64,000 nt of DNA from positions 4,366,232 to 4,430,231 of the forward strand of contig NZ_LT800497.1 of assembly GCF_900166635.1 (NCBI RefSeq). The letters are read 5' to 3'. The notes under the pieces are model-generated. The model had not been told where the DNA came from, made no database searches, and saw nothing but the letters and a program-made list of their open reading frames with translations. Positions 44,770 to 54,832 of the stretch are shown one piece after another; within the stretch, counting starts at the first letter, position 1; every line of letters begins with the position of its first letter. The DNA comes from Oceanobacillus timonensis (GTDB taxonomy: Bacteria > Bacillota > Bacilli > Bacillales > Amphibacillaceae). The position numbers and the translations under genes were made by a program.

Positions 44770-44935
44770 ATTTATTATATCCTCCTCTTTTGTGGTTATA
44801 ACGGTTGTACCTCCCACGGGACAAGAGAAATTCTCTTGTCTGACACGTGAATCATCTATTCATTCATCACTCTCATGAATAAGGCTGCGGGTACAAACAA
44901 CCGCAACCTTTCCATTTCGTCTACGGAATTACCGA

Positions 44936-45361
44936 TTAGTCTTCGATTGTGATTCCCATACTGCGCGCAGTACCTTCAACCATACGAACAGCCGCATCAA
45001 CATCTGCAGCATTTAAATCTGGCATTTTTGTTTCAGCGATTTCTTGTACTTGGTCGCGTTTAACAGCAGCGACTTTTGATCTGTTCGGTTCGCCTGAACC
45101 AGACTCGATTCCAGCTGCTTTTTTAAGTAGCACGGCTGCTGGTGGAGTCTTTGTAATAAATGTAAATGAACGGTCCTCGAATACTGTGATTTCAACAGGA
45201 ATAATTAAACCTGCTTGTTCTTGTGTTCGAGCGTTAAATTCTTTACAGAATCCCATAATGTTAACACCTGCTTGACCTAGAGCCGGCCCAACTGGTGGTG
45301 CTGGATTAGCTTTCCCCGCAGGAATTTGCAGTTTTACTAACTTGATTACTTTTTTAGCCAC
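44936..45361 (-). CDS. rplK: 50S ribosomal protein L11
   Basis: Protein of the GTPase-associated centre, needed for RelA activation in many bacteria; 141 residues. It reads [45 protein letters not shown], with the proline-rich thiostrepton-contact region intact. The start is GTG at 45361, eight bases after AAGGAGG; the in-frame GTG three codons earlier lies within that site. It has its own promoter and leads rplA. Confidence 0.97.
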   Translation of the reverse strand: MAKKVIKLVKLQIPAGKANPAPPVGPALGQAGVNIMGFCKEFNARTQEQAGLIIPVEITVFEDRSFTFITKTPPAAVLLKKAAGIESGSGEPNRSKVAAVKRDQVQEIAETKMPDLNAADVDAAVRMVEGTARSMGITIED

Positions 45362-45471
45362 GAGACACACCTCCTTAAAGTCCGTGATGTGGTAATAGGG
45401 TCTCTTATTTTATTTACCCTCCCACTCAATTTCTTGCTCTTTTTCTAGTTAAGAACGAGAATAACAAAAAA

Positions 45472-45500
45472 ATCTTAGCATAAATTCAAAAAAAAAGCAA
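45472..45500 (-). promoter_or_regulatory. SigA promoter of rplK-rplA
   Basis: TTGCTT (45495-45500) and TAAGAT (45472-45477) are 17 bp apart on the minus strand, with an extended -10 TGC. The -35 lies in the tail of the nusG terminator. Confidence 0.7.
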
Positions 45501-45540
45501 GCCCCCGATTCTTGAAAATCATGGAGTCTACCGCTTTTTG
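45488..45540 (-). terminator. Terminator after nusG
   Basis: An imperfect stem beginning AAAGC and closing GCTTG, with an inner GATT / AATC, is followed by nine T on the minus strand. The T-run overlaps the rplK promoter spacer. Confidence 0.6.
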
Positions 45541-45626
45541 ATGATTTAATTATCAAATAGAACAGCCGCCTTATAAAACTCGGTCTGTTTCCGCTTCTAT
45601 CACCGGCTCATTTTCAACAGCAAAAC

Positions 45627-46163
45627 TTACGTGAGTTTGTCCACTTGGGAAAAGTCCAGTTCAACTGGTGTTTCTCTCCCAAACATATTCACATGCACTT
45701 TCAATTTTTGTTTATCCGTATCAATTTGTTCAATTGTTCCTGTAAAATCGGAAAACGGGCCGTCGGTGACACGTACACTTTCTTTCACGTCAAAATCAAC
45801 TTGTACTGCTGGCTCATTGACGCCCATTCTTTTCAGCACAACCTCTACTTCATCTGGCAATATCGGCGTCGGTTTGGCACCATGTCCACTGGAACCGACA
45901 AACCCGGTAACTCCAGGTGTATTACGCACAACATACCATGAATCATCGGTCATCACCATTTCTGTTAGTACATAGCCCGGAAAAGATTTTTTCTTCACCA
46001 TTTTCTTCTTGCCATTTTTAATTTCTGCTTCTTCATCTTCCGGAACAATCACACGAAAAATCTTATCTTCCATACCCATGGATTCTACCCTTTTTTCAAG
46101 GTTCATTTTCACTTTGTTTTCATAACCGGAATACGTGTGAACCACATACCAATTCTTTTCCAT
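45627..46163 (-). CDS. nusG: Transcription termination/antitermination protein NusG
   Basis: Binds the RNA polymerase clamp and, through S10, the ribosome; in Bacillus it also induces pausing at T-rich sites. The 178-residue protein has the NGN domain (NWYVVHTYSGYENKVKMNLEKR, PGYVLTEMVM, GVTGFVGSSG) and the C-terminal KOW domain (VRVTDGPFSDFTGTIEQIDTDKQKLKVHVNMFGRETPVELDF). It lies in the rpmG-secE-nusG transcript, about 209 bp after secE. Confidence 0.98.
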   Translation of the reverse strand: MEKNWYVVHTYSGYENKVKMNLEKRVESMGMEDKIFRVIVPEDEEAEIKNGKKKMVKKKSFPGYVLTEMVMTDDSWYVVRNTPGVTGFVGSSGHGAKPTPILPDEVEVVLKRMGVNEPAVQVDFDVKESVRVTDGPFSDFTGTIEQIDTDKQKLKVHVNMFGRETPVELDFSQVDKLT

Positions 46164-46372
46164 TTTGTATCGGACAATAGATTGCCCTGTCCCTCCTCTT
46201 TATGAGCTGTTTTGAATGTCTTGCTCCGAGCACCGGACTTAAGAGATGACACGTCACTTTTCCCAGTCTGCAAGCATACATTTTCACTTTTTCTTTCCCA
46301 ATTTAAAAAACCCGCATAAACCGGGCTTTCGCTGACTTTTCTTCTTTTCATTATACCTGCATTATAACGGAA

Positions 46373-46546
46373 CTATTCAAAAAATGCATTTAAAATTTCT
46401 GATAGACCTAAATCAACAACGAAAAAGAATACTGCCATAAAGATTACTGTAGAAATAACTACAAAAGTATAGTTTCTTAGTTCTTTTCCTTTTGGCCAGC
46501 TTACTTTCTTCATTTCATTTGAAACATTCTTTAAGAACTTAAACAT
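46373..46546 (-). CDS. secE: Preprotein translocase subunit SecE
   Basis: A single-span membrane protein of 57 residues that clamps SecY. It reads MFKFLKNVSNEMKKVSWPKGKELRNY followed by a membrane segment (FVVISTVIFMAVFFFVVDLG). The motif EMKKVSWP is the SecE hallmark. GGGGGG lies 11 bases before the ATG. It stands in the conserved rpmG-secE-nusG order; SecY is at 14726-16021. Confidence 0.95.
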   Translation of the reverse strand: MFKFLKNVSNEMKKVSWPKGKELRNYTFVVISTVIFMAVFFFVVDLGLSEILNAFFE

Positions 46547-46595
46547 CTTAACTGTATCCCCCCGAACTTACGCGAATCTGTCCATCAACCTATAT

Positions 46596-46745
46596 CTATT
46601 TCGTCTCACGGTGCAGTGTATGTGTTTTGCAATGCTTACAGAACTTTTTCACTTCTAGTCTTTTTGATTGATTGGCTGCGTTTTTGTTCGTTGAATAGTT
46701 CCTGCCAGAACATACTGCACATGATAAGACAATTTTCTTATTCAT
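46596..46745 (-). CDS. rpmG: 50S ribosomal protein L33, zinc-binding form
   Basis: A 49-residue large-subunit protein with two CxxC pairs (Cys9, Cys12, Cys36, Cys39), so it is the zinc-containing paralogue. It reads [22 protein letters not shown] and ends [19 protein letters not shown] site precedes the ATG. It is the first gene of the rpmG-secE-nusG unit, right behind a consensus promoter. Confidence 0.93.
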   Translation of the reverse strand: MNKKIVLSCAVCSGRNYSTNKNAANQSKRLEVKKFCKHCKTHTLHRETK

Positions 46746-46782
46746 AAATTCCACCCCAATACACAGGGATATAGACTATATT

Positions 46783-46811
46783 AACATAGCACTTTGCTGT
46801 CATAATGTCAA
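46783..46811 (-). promoter_or_regulatory. SigA promoter of rpmG-secE-nusG
   Basis: Consensus -35 TTGACA (46806-46811) and TATGTT (46783-46788) are 17 bp apart, with an extended -10 TGC on the minus strand. Confidence 0.85.
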
Positions 46812-46944
46812 TATCGCCTGCTTGTTTTCAGGAATCCGGCAGGTATATTTATATGTTTTCCGTGTGTATGCAGAAGATACGTATAAGGTCGATTTAGCTA
46901 AGATAGCAATGTCCGGTTTTTAACAAAATTTTTGCTTTTCCTCT

Positions 46945-47595
46945 TTAAATCGTAACACCGTTTTCTGCAAGCAATATTTCCAGTTTCCGCTTCACACGCA
47001 CTAAAGCGTTATCAATAGATTTTATATGCCGATTTAACTGCTCGGCAATTTCCTGATACGTGCAGCCGTCTAAATAGAGCTGTAATACTTGCTTCTCCAA
47101 GCCGCTCAACAATTCTGATAATTTAAATGTCATTGCCCCATATTCTTCTTGGTTAATCAGCATTTTCTCAGGATTGCTTCCTTCCGAACTTGATATGATA
47201 TCAAGCAATGTCCGGTCGGATTCTTCATCATAGATTGGCTTATCAAGAGAGATATAAGAATTCAAGGGGAGATGCTTTTGTCTTGTTGCTGTTTTTATTG
47301 CTGTGATGATTTGCCTCGTCACACATAGCTCGGCAAAAGCTTTAAAAGGAGTCGTCTGTTTTAAATCAAAATCACGGATAGCTTTATATAATCCAATCAT
47401 TCCTTCTTGGACAATGTCTTCCTTATCTGCACCGATGATAAAATAAGCTCTTGCTTTTATCTGTACAAAATTTAAATACCGATGTATAAGGAGGTCCAGC
47501 GCATGGCTGTCACCTTTATCGATTAATTCCAGCAAATTAATATCTTCTAGTTTGTCCAACTTCCTGCTGCGTGTATTGATTCGCCCGCCTTTCAC
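46945..47595 (-). CDS. sigH: RNA polymerase sigma factor SigH (sigma-30)
   Basis: Alternative sigma factor that in Bacillus drives entry into sporulation and competence. The protein has region 2 (DKEDIVQEGMIGLYKAIRDFD, FKAFAELCVTRQIITAIKTATRQKHLPLNSYISLDKPI) and region 4 (LSGLEKQVLQLYLDGCTYQEIAEQLNRHIKSIDNALVRVKRKL), very close to B. subtilis SigH. I prefer the GTG at 47595, seven bases after GGGGGG; the frame's first TTG lies almost on that site. A SigA promoter lies 51 bp upstream. Its presence implies an endospore-former lineage. Confidence 0.95.
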   Translation of the reverse strand: MKGGRINTRSRKLDKLEDINLLELIDKGDSHALDLLIHRYLNFVQIKARAYFIIGADKEDIVQEGMIGLYKAIRDFDLKQTTPFKAFAELCVTRQIITAIKTATRQKHLPLNSYISLDKPIYDEESDRTLLDIISSSEGSNPEKMLINQEEYGAMTFKLSELLSGLEKQVLQLYLDGCTYQEIAEQLNRHIKSIDNALVRVKRKLEILLAENGVTI

Positions 47596-47645
47596 TAACA
47601 ATCCCCCCTAAATCGATATCTCCAAATATCTCCACGATAGGAACT

Positions 47646-47675
47646 ATTATACTAGACCAGTCAAAATATCGTCAA
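47646..47675 (-). promoter_or_regulatory. SigA promoter of sigH
   Basis: TTGACG (47670-47675) and a consensus TATAAT (47646-47651) are 18 bp apart on the minus strand. I see no known regulator site. The remaining 250 bp up to rae1 hold no supported gene. Confidence 0.8.
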
Positions 47676-47933
47676 CGACCCCTTTATGACAGGAATTGTC
47701 GTAATTTGTCGCTTATGCAAAAAATAAAGCCTTTTTACCTGCATACCGGGTGTTATAAAACAGGGCGGGACAGCTTTCTGCACACACCCTTTGTGACTGT
47801 CATTATTTATTAAAAAATGTTTAAAATTATTTTTATCGCAGTATGTTATTCCATTGCTCATCATGCACAGGAATAACTCCCCAATAATGGTATGAGAAGC
47901 GTTTCCTCCTGTTTTGAACACTTCTTATATATT

Positions 47934-48440
47934 CTATTTCCCCCTGCGCATCTCTTCAAAACGTTTTAGTAAATCTTGATTTATCGGGATTTTCACAGCT
48001 GGCTTTTCTTTTTGATATACCTCCAGGTTGATATGAATCTCCTGATTCATATCATCCATTTCAATTTGCAGTTCTCTGGCAGATTTACGTAAAGCGCCTT
48101 GCCCAAAAATCGTACGTTGTTCGGCATAATCCGACGTTGCAACATAAACTTGTGTTTGAATATTCTTCACGGTCTTAACCAGTTTTTCAATACATTCATC
48201 TGCAGTTTCTTTTTCGTTCGTGTAAATTACTTCCACCTTCGATTGTTCTTCTTTTGATTCAATTCCCCGAACGTAGTAAGCATCGAAGACAACGATAACA
48301 CGGTCACCGGTAAATGCCTGATACTCTGCAAGAAGTTCAATCAGCCGGTCCCTTGCTTGTCCAATATCCTTTTCTTTCAGTTGCTGCAGCTCTGGCCAGG
48401 CACCGATAATATTATAGCCATCCACAATTAATACAACCAT
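47934..48440 (-). CDS. rae1: Ribosome-associated endoribonuclease Rae1 (YacP), NYN/PIN domain
   Basis: A PIN-like ribonuclease that in B. subtilis enters the ribosomal A site and cuts certain mRNAs during translation. The 168-residue protein has the NYN start VVLIVDGYNIIGAWPEL, the acidic motif VIVVFDAYYV, ETADECIEKLV and VATSDYAEQRTIFGQGA, giving the expected aspartate/glutamate metal-binding set. The ATG directly abuts the rlmB stop codon. It is the last gene of the cys-mrnC-rlmB-rae1 run. Confidence 0.92.
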   Translation of the reverse strand: MVVLIVDGYNIIGAWPELQQLKEKDIGQARDRLIELLAEYQAFTGDRVIVVFDAYYVRGIESKEEQSKVEVIYTNEKETADECIEKLVKTVKNIQTQVYVATSDYAEQRTIFGQGALRKSARELQIEMDDMNQEIHINLEVYQKEKPAVKIPINQDLLKRFEEMRRGK

Positions 48441-49193
48441 TTAGGAACTCTCCAATGGCTGACGTTTTCTGAGCACTTCATAAAGAAGTAAACTGCAAGC
48501 AACAGATGCATTTAACGAGGATACTTGTCCAACCATCGGTAAGCTGACCGTCCAGTCACATTTTTTTCGCACAAGACGACTCATTCCTTTGCCTTCATTC
48601 CCGATAACAATTCCGATTGGCAGTGTTCCGTCCAGCTGCCGGTAATCTTCATCCGCGTTTGCTTCTGTCCCGACAACCCATACATTTCTTTCCTTCAACG
48701 CATCGATTGTATTGGCAATATTCGTCACTCTGGCAACGGGAATATGCTCCAATGCTCCTGCCGCTGTTTTGGCTACAGTAGCTGTTAAACCAACAGAACG
48801 GTGCTTCGGAATAATCACACCATGTGCACCTGTTGCATCTGCCGTGCGCAAAATAGATCCTAAGTTATGCGGATCCTCTAATTCATCCAGTATAATAAAA
48901 AAAGGATCTTCTTCTTTTTTCTCGGCTTTATCGAAAAGTTCATCTATTGATGCGTAAGGATAAGAAGCAACGGAGGCAATCACTCCCTGATGATTTCCCT
49001 CCTGCATTTTATCCAGCTTGGACCTTGGTGCTTTCTGAACAACCGCTCCCGCTTCCCGGGCAAGCTGTTGTATTTTATGCACAGCTCCCCCCTGCATCTG
49101 TTCAGATATCCAGACTTTATGAACAGAACGACCGGATTTTAATGCTTCCATAACAGGGTTCTTTCCCATAATCCATTCCTGTTCCTGTGTCAC
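48441..49193 (-). CDS. rlmB: 23S rRNA 2'-O-guanosine methyltransferase, TrmH/SPOUT family (RlmB)
   Basis: Methylates the 2'-OH of a guanosine in 23S rRNA domain V in the family. The 250-residue protein has an N-terminal L30e-like substrate domain (IMGKNPVMEALKSGRSVHKVWISEQ) and a SPOUT knot domain with LDELEDPHNLGSILRTADATGAHGVI, IGNEGKGMSRLVRKKCDWTVSLPMVGQVSSLNASVACSLLLYE. I chose the GTG at 49193, eight bases after GGGAG; another GTG at 49202 is too close to it. It overlaps or abuts mrnC and rae1. Confidence 0.93.
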   Translation of the reverse strand: MTQEQEWIMGKNPVMEALKSGRSVHKVWISEQMQGGAVHKIQQLAREAGAVVQKAPRSKLDKMQEGNHQGVIASVASYPYASIDELFDKAEKKEEDPFFIILDELEDPHNLGSILRTADATGAHGVIIPKHRSVGLTATVAKTAAGALEHIPVARVTNIANTIDALKERNVWVVGTEANADEDYRQLDGTLPIGIVIGNEGKGMSRLVRKKCDWTVSLPMVGQVSSLNASVACSLLLYEVLRKRQPLESS

Positions 49194-49194
49194 T

Positions 49195-49599
49195 TCAAGC
49201 ACTCCCTTCTTCTAAAAAATCAATGGCTTTCGTCATTAGTTTCTGTAGTCTTTGTTCATTTTTTAATAAATAGTGATAGCCAATCAACGCTTCAAATGCG
49301 GTACTATATCGATAAGTTTGTACATTCACATTCTTGGGCGTACTGCCTGATTTAGCATTTCTTCCCCGAACCACCACACGACTCTCTTCTTCTGTTAAAA
49401 ACGCATCCTGTTCCAGCCAATGCAGAACCACCTTCGCTTGTGCTTTACCGGATACATATCGAATTGCTGCCTGATGCAGTTGATTCGGTTTAATGGTTCC
49501 CCGCTCTAACAACAGCTCACGCACATATACTTCATAAATGGCATCGCCGATATAAGCTAGAGCGAGACTTTTCATTTGCCTGACATCACTGGCTTTCAT
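49195..49599 (-). CDS. mrnC: Mini-ribonuclease III
   Basis: A dimeric RNase III-like enzyme without a dsRNA-binding domain, which matures 23S rRNA termini in Bacillus. The 134 residues contain the catalytic helix [18 protein letters not shown] with the key aspartate and glutamate, and [16 protein letters not shown] and [12 protein letters not shown] with the second catalytic glutamate. Its start shares one base with the cysS stop codon (TAATG), so it is translationally coupled. Confidence 0.95.
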   Translation of the reverse strand: MKASDVRQMKSLALAYIGDAIYEVYVRELLLERGTIKPNQLHQAAIRYVSGKAQAKVVLHWLEQDAFLTEEESRVVVRGRNAKSGSTPKNVNVQTYRYSTAFEALIGYHYLLKNEQRLQKLMTKAIDFLEEGSA

Positions 49600-51005
49600 T
49601 ATTTACCTCTTTTCCACCGAACACCCTGCGGCGTATCTTCTAAGATGATTTGTTCTTGTTTCAATTGGTCGCGTATTTCATCCGCACGGGCAAAATCACG
49701 ATTTTTACGTGCCTCGTTCCGCTCAGCAATCAGTGCTTCAATTGTTTCATCCAGCATTTCTTCCTGCTCCACTTCGATATCAATACCTAACACGCGAAGC
49801 ATAGAGGCAAGGCGCTCACGAAAAACATCAATAACTTCTGTAGCAGTTTGCTCCTCCTGGACATAGACATTCGCATCTTTGGATAAATCAAATAGGACGG
49901 AAATAGCATTTGCTGTATTGAAATCATCATCCATCTCCGCTTCAAAATGCTTTGTATGTTCCTCAATACGGTCGAACCATTCTTTGTTATCTTCTCTGAA
50001 GTCCATACTTGTTTGCCGGCGGTGCCCTAAATTATGATAAGCTGTTTCAATCCGTTCTAAACTTGTTTTCGCACTCTGTAATAATTCTTCCGTAAAATTA
50101 ACCGGATTGCGATAGTGAACAGAAAGCATAAAGAACCGCAGTACTCTCGGATCATGCTGCTCAATCAACTCTCGTGCCAGCACAAAATTCCCGAGTGATT
50201 TCGACATTTTTTCATTTTCGATATTAATGTAGCCGTTGTGCATCCAATAGTTTGCAAAAGTTTTATCATTATGTGCTTCCGATTGGGCGATTTCATTCTC
50301 ATGATGCGGAAACGTTAAATCCTGTCCCCCGGCATGAATATCAATGGTATCTCCCAAATATTTTTTAGCCATCGCGGAGCATTCAATATGCCAGCCCGGG
50401 CGACCTTTCCCCCAAGGAGCATCCCAGGCAATTTCACCTTCTTTTGCCTGTTTCCATAGAGCAAAATCTAAAGGATCTTCCTTTTTCTCGCCAATTTGAA
50501 TACGTGCACCTGAGCGCAGCTCGTCAATCGATTGGTGAGACAACTTTCCATACCCTTCAAAAGAACGCGGTTTGAAGTACACATCACCTTCCGCCTCATA
50601 GGCATAACCTTTATCGATTAATTCTTTGATAAACACAATGATGTCCTGCATGGAATCCATCACACGCGGGTTTTTGGTTGCTTTTTTAACACCTAACGCC
50701 TGCACATCTTCTAAATATGCATCAATAAAACGATCGGCTAGCGCACCGACTTCTTCTTTCGCTTCTTTGGCGGCTTTGATAATTTTATCATCTACATCGG
50801 TAAAGTTCAGAACGTAGTTGACATCGTACCCTCGATACTCAAAATATCGACGGACCGTATCAAAGACAATTGCCGGACGTGCATTTCCGATATGAATATA
50901 ATTATACACGGTCGGGCCGCATACATACATGGATACTTTCCCAGGCTCAATCGGCTTAAATTCTTCTTTCTGCCTCGTTAACGTATTATATATTTGAATC
51001 GTCAT
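49599..51005 (-). CDS. cysS: Cysteinyl-tRNA synthetase
   Basis: Class I aminoacyl-tRNA synthetase that charges tRNA-Cys. The 468-residue enzyme has the zinc-binding [16 protein letters not shown] (with the HIGN form of HIGH), the zinc cysteine/histidines in [37 protein letters not shown] and the KMSKS loop [12 protein letters not shown]. Its start overlaps the end of cysE by 20 bp. Both are under the Cys T-box upstream of cysE. Confidence 0.97.
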   Translation of the reverse strand: MTIQIYNTLTRQKEEFKPIEPGKVSMYVCGPTVYNYIHIGNARPAIVFDTVRRYFEYRGYDVNYVLNFTDVDDKIIKAAKEAKEEVGALADRFIDAYLEDVQALGVKKATKNPRVMDSMQDIIVFIKELIDKGYAYEAEGDVYFKPRSFEGYGKLSHQSIDELRSGARIQIGEKKEDPLDFALWKQAKEGEIAWDAPWGKGRPGWHIECSAMAKKYLGDTIDIHAGGQDLTFPHHENEIAQSEAHNDKTFANYWMHNGYINIENEKMSKSLGNFVLARELIEQHDPRVLRFFMLSVHYRNPVNFTEELLQSAKTSLERIETAYHNLGHRRQTSMDFREDNKEWFDRIEEHTKHFEAEMDDDFNTANAISVLFDLSKDANVYVQEEQTATEVIDVFRERLASMLRVLGIDIEVEQEEMLDETIEALIAERNEARKNRDFARADEIRDQLKQEQIILEDTPQGVRWKRGK

Positions 51006-51657
51006 GGTTGTTTATTCTTCCTTTCTTTAAATGCTCCACTTCTGCTTTCAATTCCTTAATCTGCTCTTGTAAATCTTTACAAGTTTCCGCAACCGGATCC
51101 GGAATCTTATGATGATCTAAATCTTTCTTCAGACGTTTTCCATCTTGTACAACGACTTGACCAGGAACACCGACAACAGTAGCATTAGCCGGAACATCCT
51201 TTAATACAACAGAACCTCCGCCAATTTTGGAATTTTCTCCAATTGTAATAGCTCCCAGTACTTTGGCTCCTGTTGCAACCATTGCATTGTCTTCAATCGT
51301 TGGATGCCGTTTGCCTTGTTCCTTCCCTGTTCCACCAAGCGTTACCCCTTGAAAAATGGTGACATTATCGCCTATTTCACATGTTTCTCCGATAACCACG
51401 CCCATTCCATGATCAATAAACATCCGTCTTCCTATTTTTGCTCCGGGATGTATTTCAATACCAGTGATAAAACGGGCGAATTGTGAAACAAAACGGGCAA
51501 AAAACTTCAGATTTTTATTATACAGCCAATGCGCAAGGCGATGTGCCCAAATTGCATGTACACCCGAATATGTCAACATCACTTCAAAATATGTCCGGGC
51601 GGCTGGATCCTGTTCAAATACAACTTCCATATCTTCTTTTATTGTTCGAAAGACCAT
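50986..51657 (-). CDS. cysE: Serine O-acetyltransferase
   Basis: First step of cysteine biosynthesis: acetylates serine with acetyl-CoA. The 223-residue protein has an N-terminal helical domain ([24 protein letters not shown]) and a left-handed beta-helix of hexapeptide repeats, with [46 protein letters not shown]. It lies between the T-box and cysS, with which it overlaps. Expression should rise when tRNA-Cys is uncharged. Confidence 0.96.
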   Translation of the reverse strand: MVFRTIKEDMEVVFEQDPAARTYFEVMLTYSGVHAIWAHRLAHWLYNKNLKFFARFVSQFARFITGIEIHPGAKIGRRMFIDHGMGVVIGETCEIGDNVTIFQGVTLGGTGKEQGKRHPTIEDNAMVATGAKVLGAITIGENSKIGGGSVVLKDVPANATVVGVPGQVVVQDGKRLKKDLDHHKIPDPVAETCKDLQEQIKELKAEVEHLKKGRINNHDDSNI

Positions 51658-51761
51658 TTACATAAAGCCCCCTTTGGTTTAAATAATCAGGAAGCATCCT
51701 TGTTACAATATGGAAGTATATTACTATCCAATTTGCTCCCCTCTCCTTTTACCAGTTATAA

Positions 51762-51995
51762 AAAAAGCGTCTCTGTGTTATTGAAAACACAGAGACGCTT
51801 TTTTAGCGCGGTTCCACTCTGTTCAGGAAAAATATCCTTCCCCACTTTGCTCCTGTTAACGGCAGAGAACCGCTACCATGTACTCTATGTTCGTTCCATG
51901 ATAGACTCTGAGGCGCACTTCGAAAAGACATCTTAAAATCACTCGCAGCAAATGTGATTCTCTCTGTGTAAGATATTCTTCTTTACTTTACCCCA
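51762..51995 (-). promoter_or_regulatory. T-box riboswitch, cysteine specifier
   Basis: The leader upstream of cysE has the T-box sequence GTGGAACCGCG (complement of 51807-51817), followed by a 15-bp terminator AAGCGTCTCTGTGTT / AACACAGAGACGCTT with T-run (51762-51804). Stem I begins near 51995. The best specifier is TGC (complement of 51915-51917) in CGAAGTGCGCC, a cysteine codon, matching cysE-cysS. The rest of the 418-bp gap to gltX holds nothing else I can name. Confidence 0.93.
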
Positions 51996-52075
51996 TCAAC
52001 GCTTTATTGATATTTCATTTTCATAGGCATTTCTTATAAGGATAATATATTATATAATGCAGGAAATGTGAACTC

Positions 52076-53545
52076 CTAAGCATTCATTTCCTTTAATAAT
52101 TTATCCAGACGCTTCACAACAACATCTCTTCCAAGCAGCTCAATGGCAAAAGGAAGCTCCGGACCATGCATTTGTCCGGTTGTCGCAACACGGATTGGCA
52201 TAAAGAGCTTTTTCCCGCGATGTCCTGTTTCTTTTTGGGTTGCTTTAAATTGTGCTTTAATGGAATCTTTATCAAACGACTCTAAATGAATCAATTTATC
52301 TGTGAATACTTGTAATACTTCGGGAACTTGTTCTTCTCCTAAAACTTCCCATTCTGCTTCTCCATACGTAATATCCTCTTGGAAAAACAAGTCTGTCAAT
52401 TCAACGATTTCTGCTCCGTAGCGCAATTGTTCACGGTACAAGCTAATCACATTTTCTGCCCATTCCCTCGTTTCATCATCCATGTCTTCCGGGAGTTTTC
52501 CAGCTTCAATTAAATGCGGCAATGCTAAATCAACGACACGATGTAAATCTGCTTTCTTAATATATTCATTGTTCATCCATTTCAATTTATGCTGATCAAA
52601 AATCGCAGCAGAAGTCGATAAACGTTCCGGATCGAAAATGTTAATTAACTCGTCTTGTGTGAACATCTCTTCTTCACCGACTGGAGACCATCCAAGTAAA
52701 CTGATGAAGTTAAACATTGCTTCCGGTAAGTAACCTAGATTACGATATTGCTCGATAAATTGGAGAATATGCTCATCACGTTTACTCAGTTTTTTACGTT
52801 CTTCATTCAGAATGAGCGTCATATGTCCATAACGCGGTGCTGTCCATCCAAACGCATCAAAAACCATCATTTGTTTCGGTGTGTTGGAAATATGCTCTTC
52901 TCCCCGCAATACATCCGTAATTTCCATAAAATGATCATCAATCGCTACAGCAAAATTATAAGTAGGGATTCCATTTTTCTTTACAATTACCCAATCCCCA
53001 AAATCACTGGATTCAAATGTGATTGCTCCACGGACAATATCCTGGAATGTATAGGTTTCGTTTTTTGGAACACGGAGACGGATACTCGGTGTTCTGCCTT
53101 CTGCTTCAAAAGTCTTTATTTCTTCTTCTGTCAGATTGCTGTGTTTGCCAGCGTATTTTGGTACTTGTCCATTCGCACGCTGTTCTTCCCGCTCTGCCTC
53201 TAACTCTTCTTCTGTCATATAGCATTTATAAGCCAAATTACGCTCCAGCAGTTCATCTACAAATTTTTGATAGATATCCAAGCGTTCTGTCTGACGGTAA
53301 GGACCGTAATCTCCGCCGATATCTGCACCTTCATCCCATTCTAAACCGAGCCATTTTAAATATTTTAACTGACTCTCTTCGCCGCCCTCTACATTTCTTT
53401 TAGCATCTGTATCTTCGGTGCGGATGATAAATTTTCCATCAAAATGTTTTGCATATAAATAATTAAATAAAGCCGTACGGGCGTTACCAATATGCAAATG
53501 CCCTGTTGGACTAGGTGCATAACGTACGCGGACTTCCTTACTCAT
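52076..53545 (-). CDS. gltX: Glutamyl-tRNA synthetase
   Basis: Class I synthetase that charges tRNA-Glu and, in Bacilli, tRNA-Gln for later amidation. The 489-residue enzyme has [24 protein letters not shown] (HIGH motif) and the KMSKS variant [17 protein letters not shown] precedes the ATG. A promoter at 53571-53599 lies just upstream. In B. subtilis ispD and ispF stand before it; here yacL follows directly on the far side. Confidence 0.97.
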   Translation of the reverse strand: MSKEVRVRYAPSPTGHLHIGNARTALFNYLYAKHFDGKFIIRTEDTDAKRNVEGGEESQLKYLKWLGLEWDEGADIGGDYGPYRQTERLDIYQKFVDELLERNLAYKCYMTEEELEAEREEQRANGQVPKYAGKHSNLTEEEIKTFEAEGRTPSIRLRVPKNETYTFQDIVRGAITFESSDFGDWVIVKKNGIPTYNFAVAIDDHFMEITDVLRGEEHISNTPKQMMVFDAFGWTAPRYGHMTLILNEERKKLSKRDEHILQFIEQYRNLGYLPEAMFNFISLLGWSPVGEEEMFTQDELINIFDPERLSTSAAIFDQHKLKWMNNEYIKKADLHRVVDLALPHLIEAGKLPEDMDDETREWAENVISLYREQLRYGAEIVELTDLFFQEDITYGEAEWEVLGEEQVPEVLQVFTDKLIHLESFDKDSIKAQFKATQKETGHRGKKLFMPIRVATTGQMHGPELPFAIELLGRDVVVKRLDKLLKEMNA

Positions 53546-53570
53546 TTAAAATGCCTCCTTCATTGTTTAG

Positions 53571-53624
53571 ATAATAGCTGCCTGCTTTTTTGCTTTCAAA
53601 AAATGAGATATGATATTTTTTGAA
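53571..53624 (-). promoter_or_regulatory. gltX promoter with overlapping palindrome
   Basis: TTGAAA (53594-53599) and TATTAT (53571-53576) are 17 bp apart on the minus strand. A 10-bp inverted repeat, TTCAAAAAAT / ATTTTTTGAA (53595-53624, 10-base loop), covers the -35 and the sequence upstream. It may be an operator or just an AT-rich promoter-enhancing stretch. Confidence 0.6.
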
Positions 53625-53676
53625 TCCTTCTCAGCAAAGATGTTTTTTCCCTCACCTTATAAACAAGCTCTATACG

Positions 53677-53708
53677 AAAAGTGATAACATATACATGTTA
53701 TCACTTTT
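53677..53708. terminator. Terminator between yacL and gltX
   Basis: A perfect 14-bp stem, AAAAGTGATAACAT / ATGTTATCACTTTT, with a 4-base loop. T-runs are present on both strands, stronger on the plus strand. It separates yacL from gltX. Confidence 0.75.
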
Positions 53709-53734
53709 TTTATCCTTTATCAGTTATACCCTTT

Positions 53735-54832
53735 TTACAACGCTTTTTCAAGTAATTTTGGTTTTGCAAAAATCATTCGGCCTGCAGAGGTTTGCAGAAC
53801 GCTGGTAATCACAACCTCTATATTTTTGCCGATATAATCCCTGCCTTCTTCCACAACGATCATCGTGCCATCATCTAAATAGGCAACACCCTGATTATGT
53901 TCTTTCCCGTCTTTAATAACTTGAACATGCAGCTCTTCACCCGGCAGAACAACCGGCTTCACGGCATTGGCAAGGTCATTAATATTTAAGACCGACACGC
54001 CCTGGAAGTCACATACTTTATTTAAATTAAAATCATTGGTAACGACAATCCCATCAATGACTTTTGCTAATTTAATCAGTTTGCTGTCTACCTCGGGAAT
54101 ATCTTCAAAATCACCTTCGTAGATTTCTACCGGTACCGCAAGCTCTTTTTGGATCCGGTTCAGGATATCCAAACCACGTCTGCCCCGGTTCCGCTTCAAC
54201 GCATCCGATGAATCTGCAATATGCTGTAATTCACCAAGGACAAACTGTGGAATAACGATGGTTCCTTCTAAAAAGTTTGTCTGGCAAATATCCGCAATAC
54301 GTCCATCAATGATGACACTTGTATCTAAAATTTTCGAGCTTGGCCTCACAGAGGCCGTATCTGTATCCTCTTCCTCATTGCTGCGGCGCTTTTCCTTTTT
54401 CGTCGGTTTGAGTATATTCATAAATTCCTCACGCCGGCGAAAACCGACTTGGAATCCTAAATACCCGAGAATAATCATGATAAAAAGCGGCAGAACCTGT
54501 GAAAATACACGAATACTCATATCTTGGAACGGCATATTAACAAAGTAAGCTATAACGAGACCGACAATTAAACCAATACTGCCAAAAAACAAATCCATGG
54601 CCGGTATTTTTACCAGTCCATCTTCCACCCAACGAAAGAAATTTACAATATAGTTTACTAGTAAATAAGACAAGATAAAAAATATAATAGCTCCAACAAT
54701 CATTCCCAATATAGATGAAGTTAACCAGCTTGATTCAGCAACATTTAATAACCGGACGATTACTGGAAGATAGAGATACCCCATGGTACCGCCTAATATA
54801 ATAAAAAATAAGTGTACTACTTTTCTCATCAA
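53735..54832 (-). CDS. yacL: YacL-like membrane protein with PIN and TRAM domains
   Basis: A 365-residue protein of four N-terminal membrane segments (about residues 1-130), a PIN nuclease-like domain starting at [25 protein letters not shown] (about 165-285) with further acids in VDSKLIKLA and [12 protein letters not shown], and a C-terminal TRAM RNA-binding domain ([47 protein letters not shown]). The combination suggests a membrane-tethered RNase, but its function is not established. In B. subtilis disA precedes and ispD follows; neither is here. Confidence 0.9.
   Translation of the reverse strand: MMRKVVHLFFIILGGTMGYLYLPVIVRLLNVAESSWLTSSILGMIVGAIIFFILSYLLVNYIVNFFRWVEDGLVKIPAMDLFFGSIGLIVGLVIAYFVNMPFQDMSIRVFSQVLPLFIMIILGYLGFQVGFRRREEFMNILKPTKKEKRRSNEEEDTDTASVRPSSKILDTSVIIDGRIADICQTNFLEGTIVIPQFVLGELQHIADSSDALKRNRGRRGLDILNRIQKELAVPVEIYEGDFEDIPEVDSKLIKLAKVIDGIVVTNDFNLNKVCDFQGVSVLNINDLANAVKPVVLPGEELHVQVIKDGKEHNQGVAYLDDGTMIVVEEGRDYIGKNIEVVITSVLQTSAGRMIFAKPKLLEKAL

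Noticed and set aside
47661..47921. An 86-codon minus-strand ORF between sigH and rae1
   Set aside because: No convincing start signal, no recognisable protein, and its 3' end overlaps the sigH promoter.
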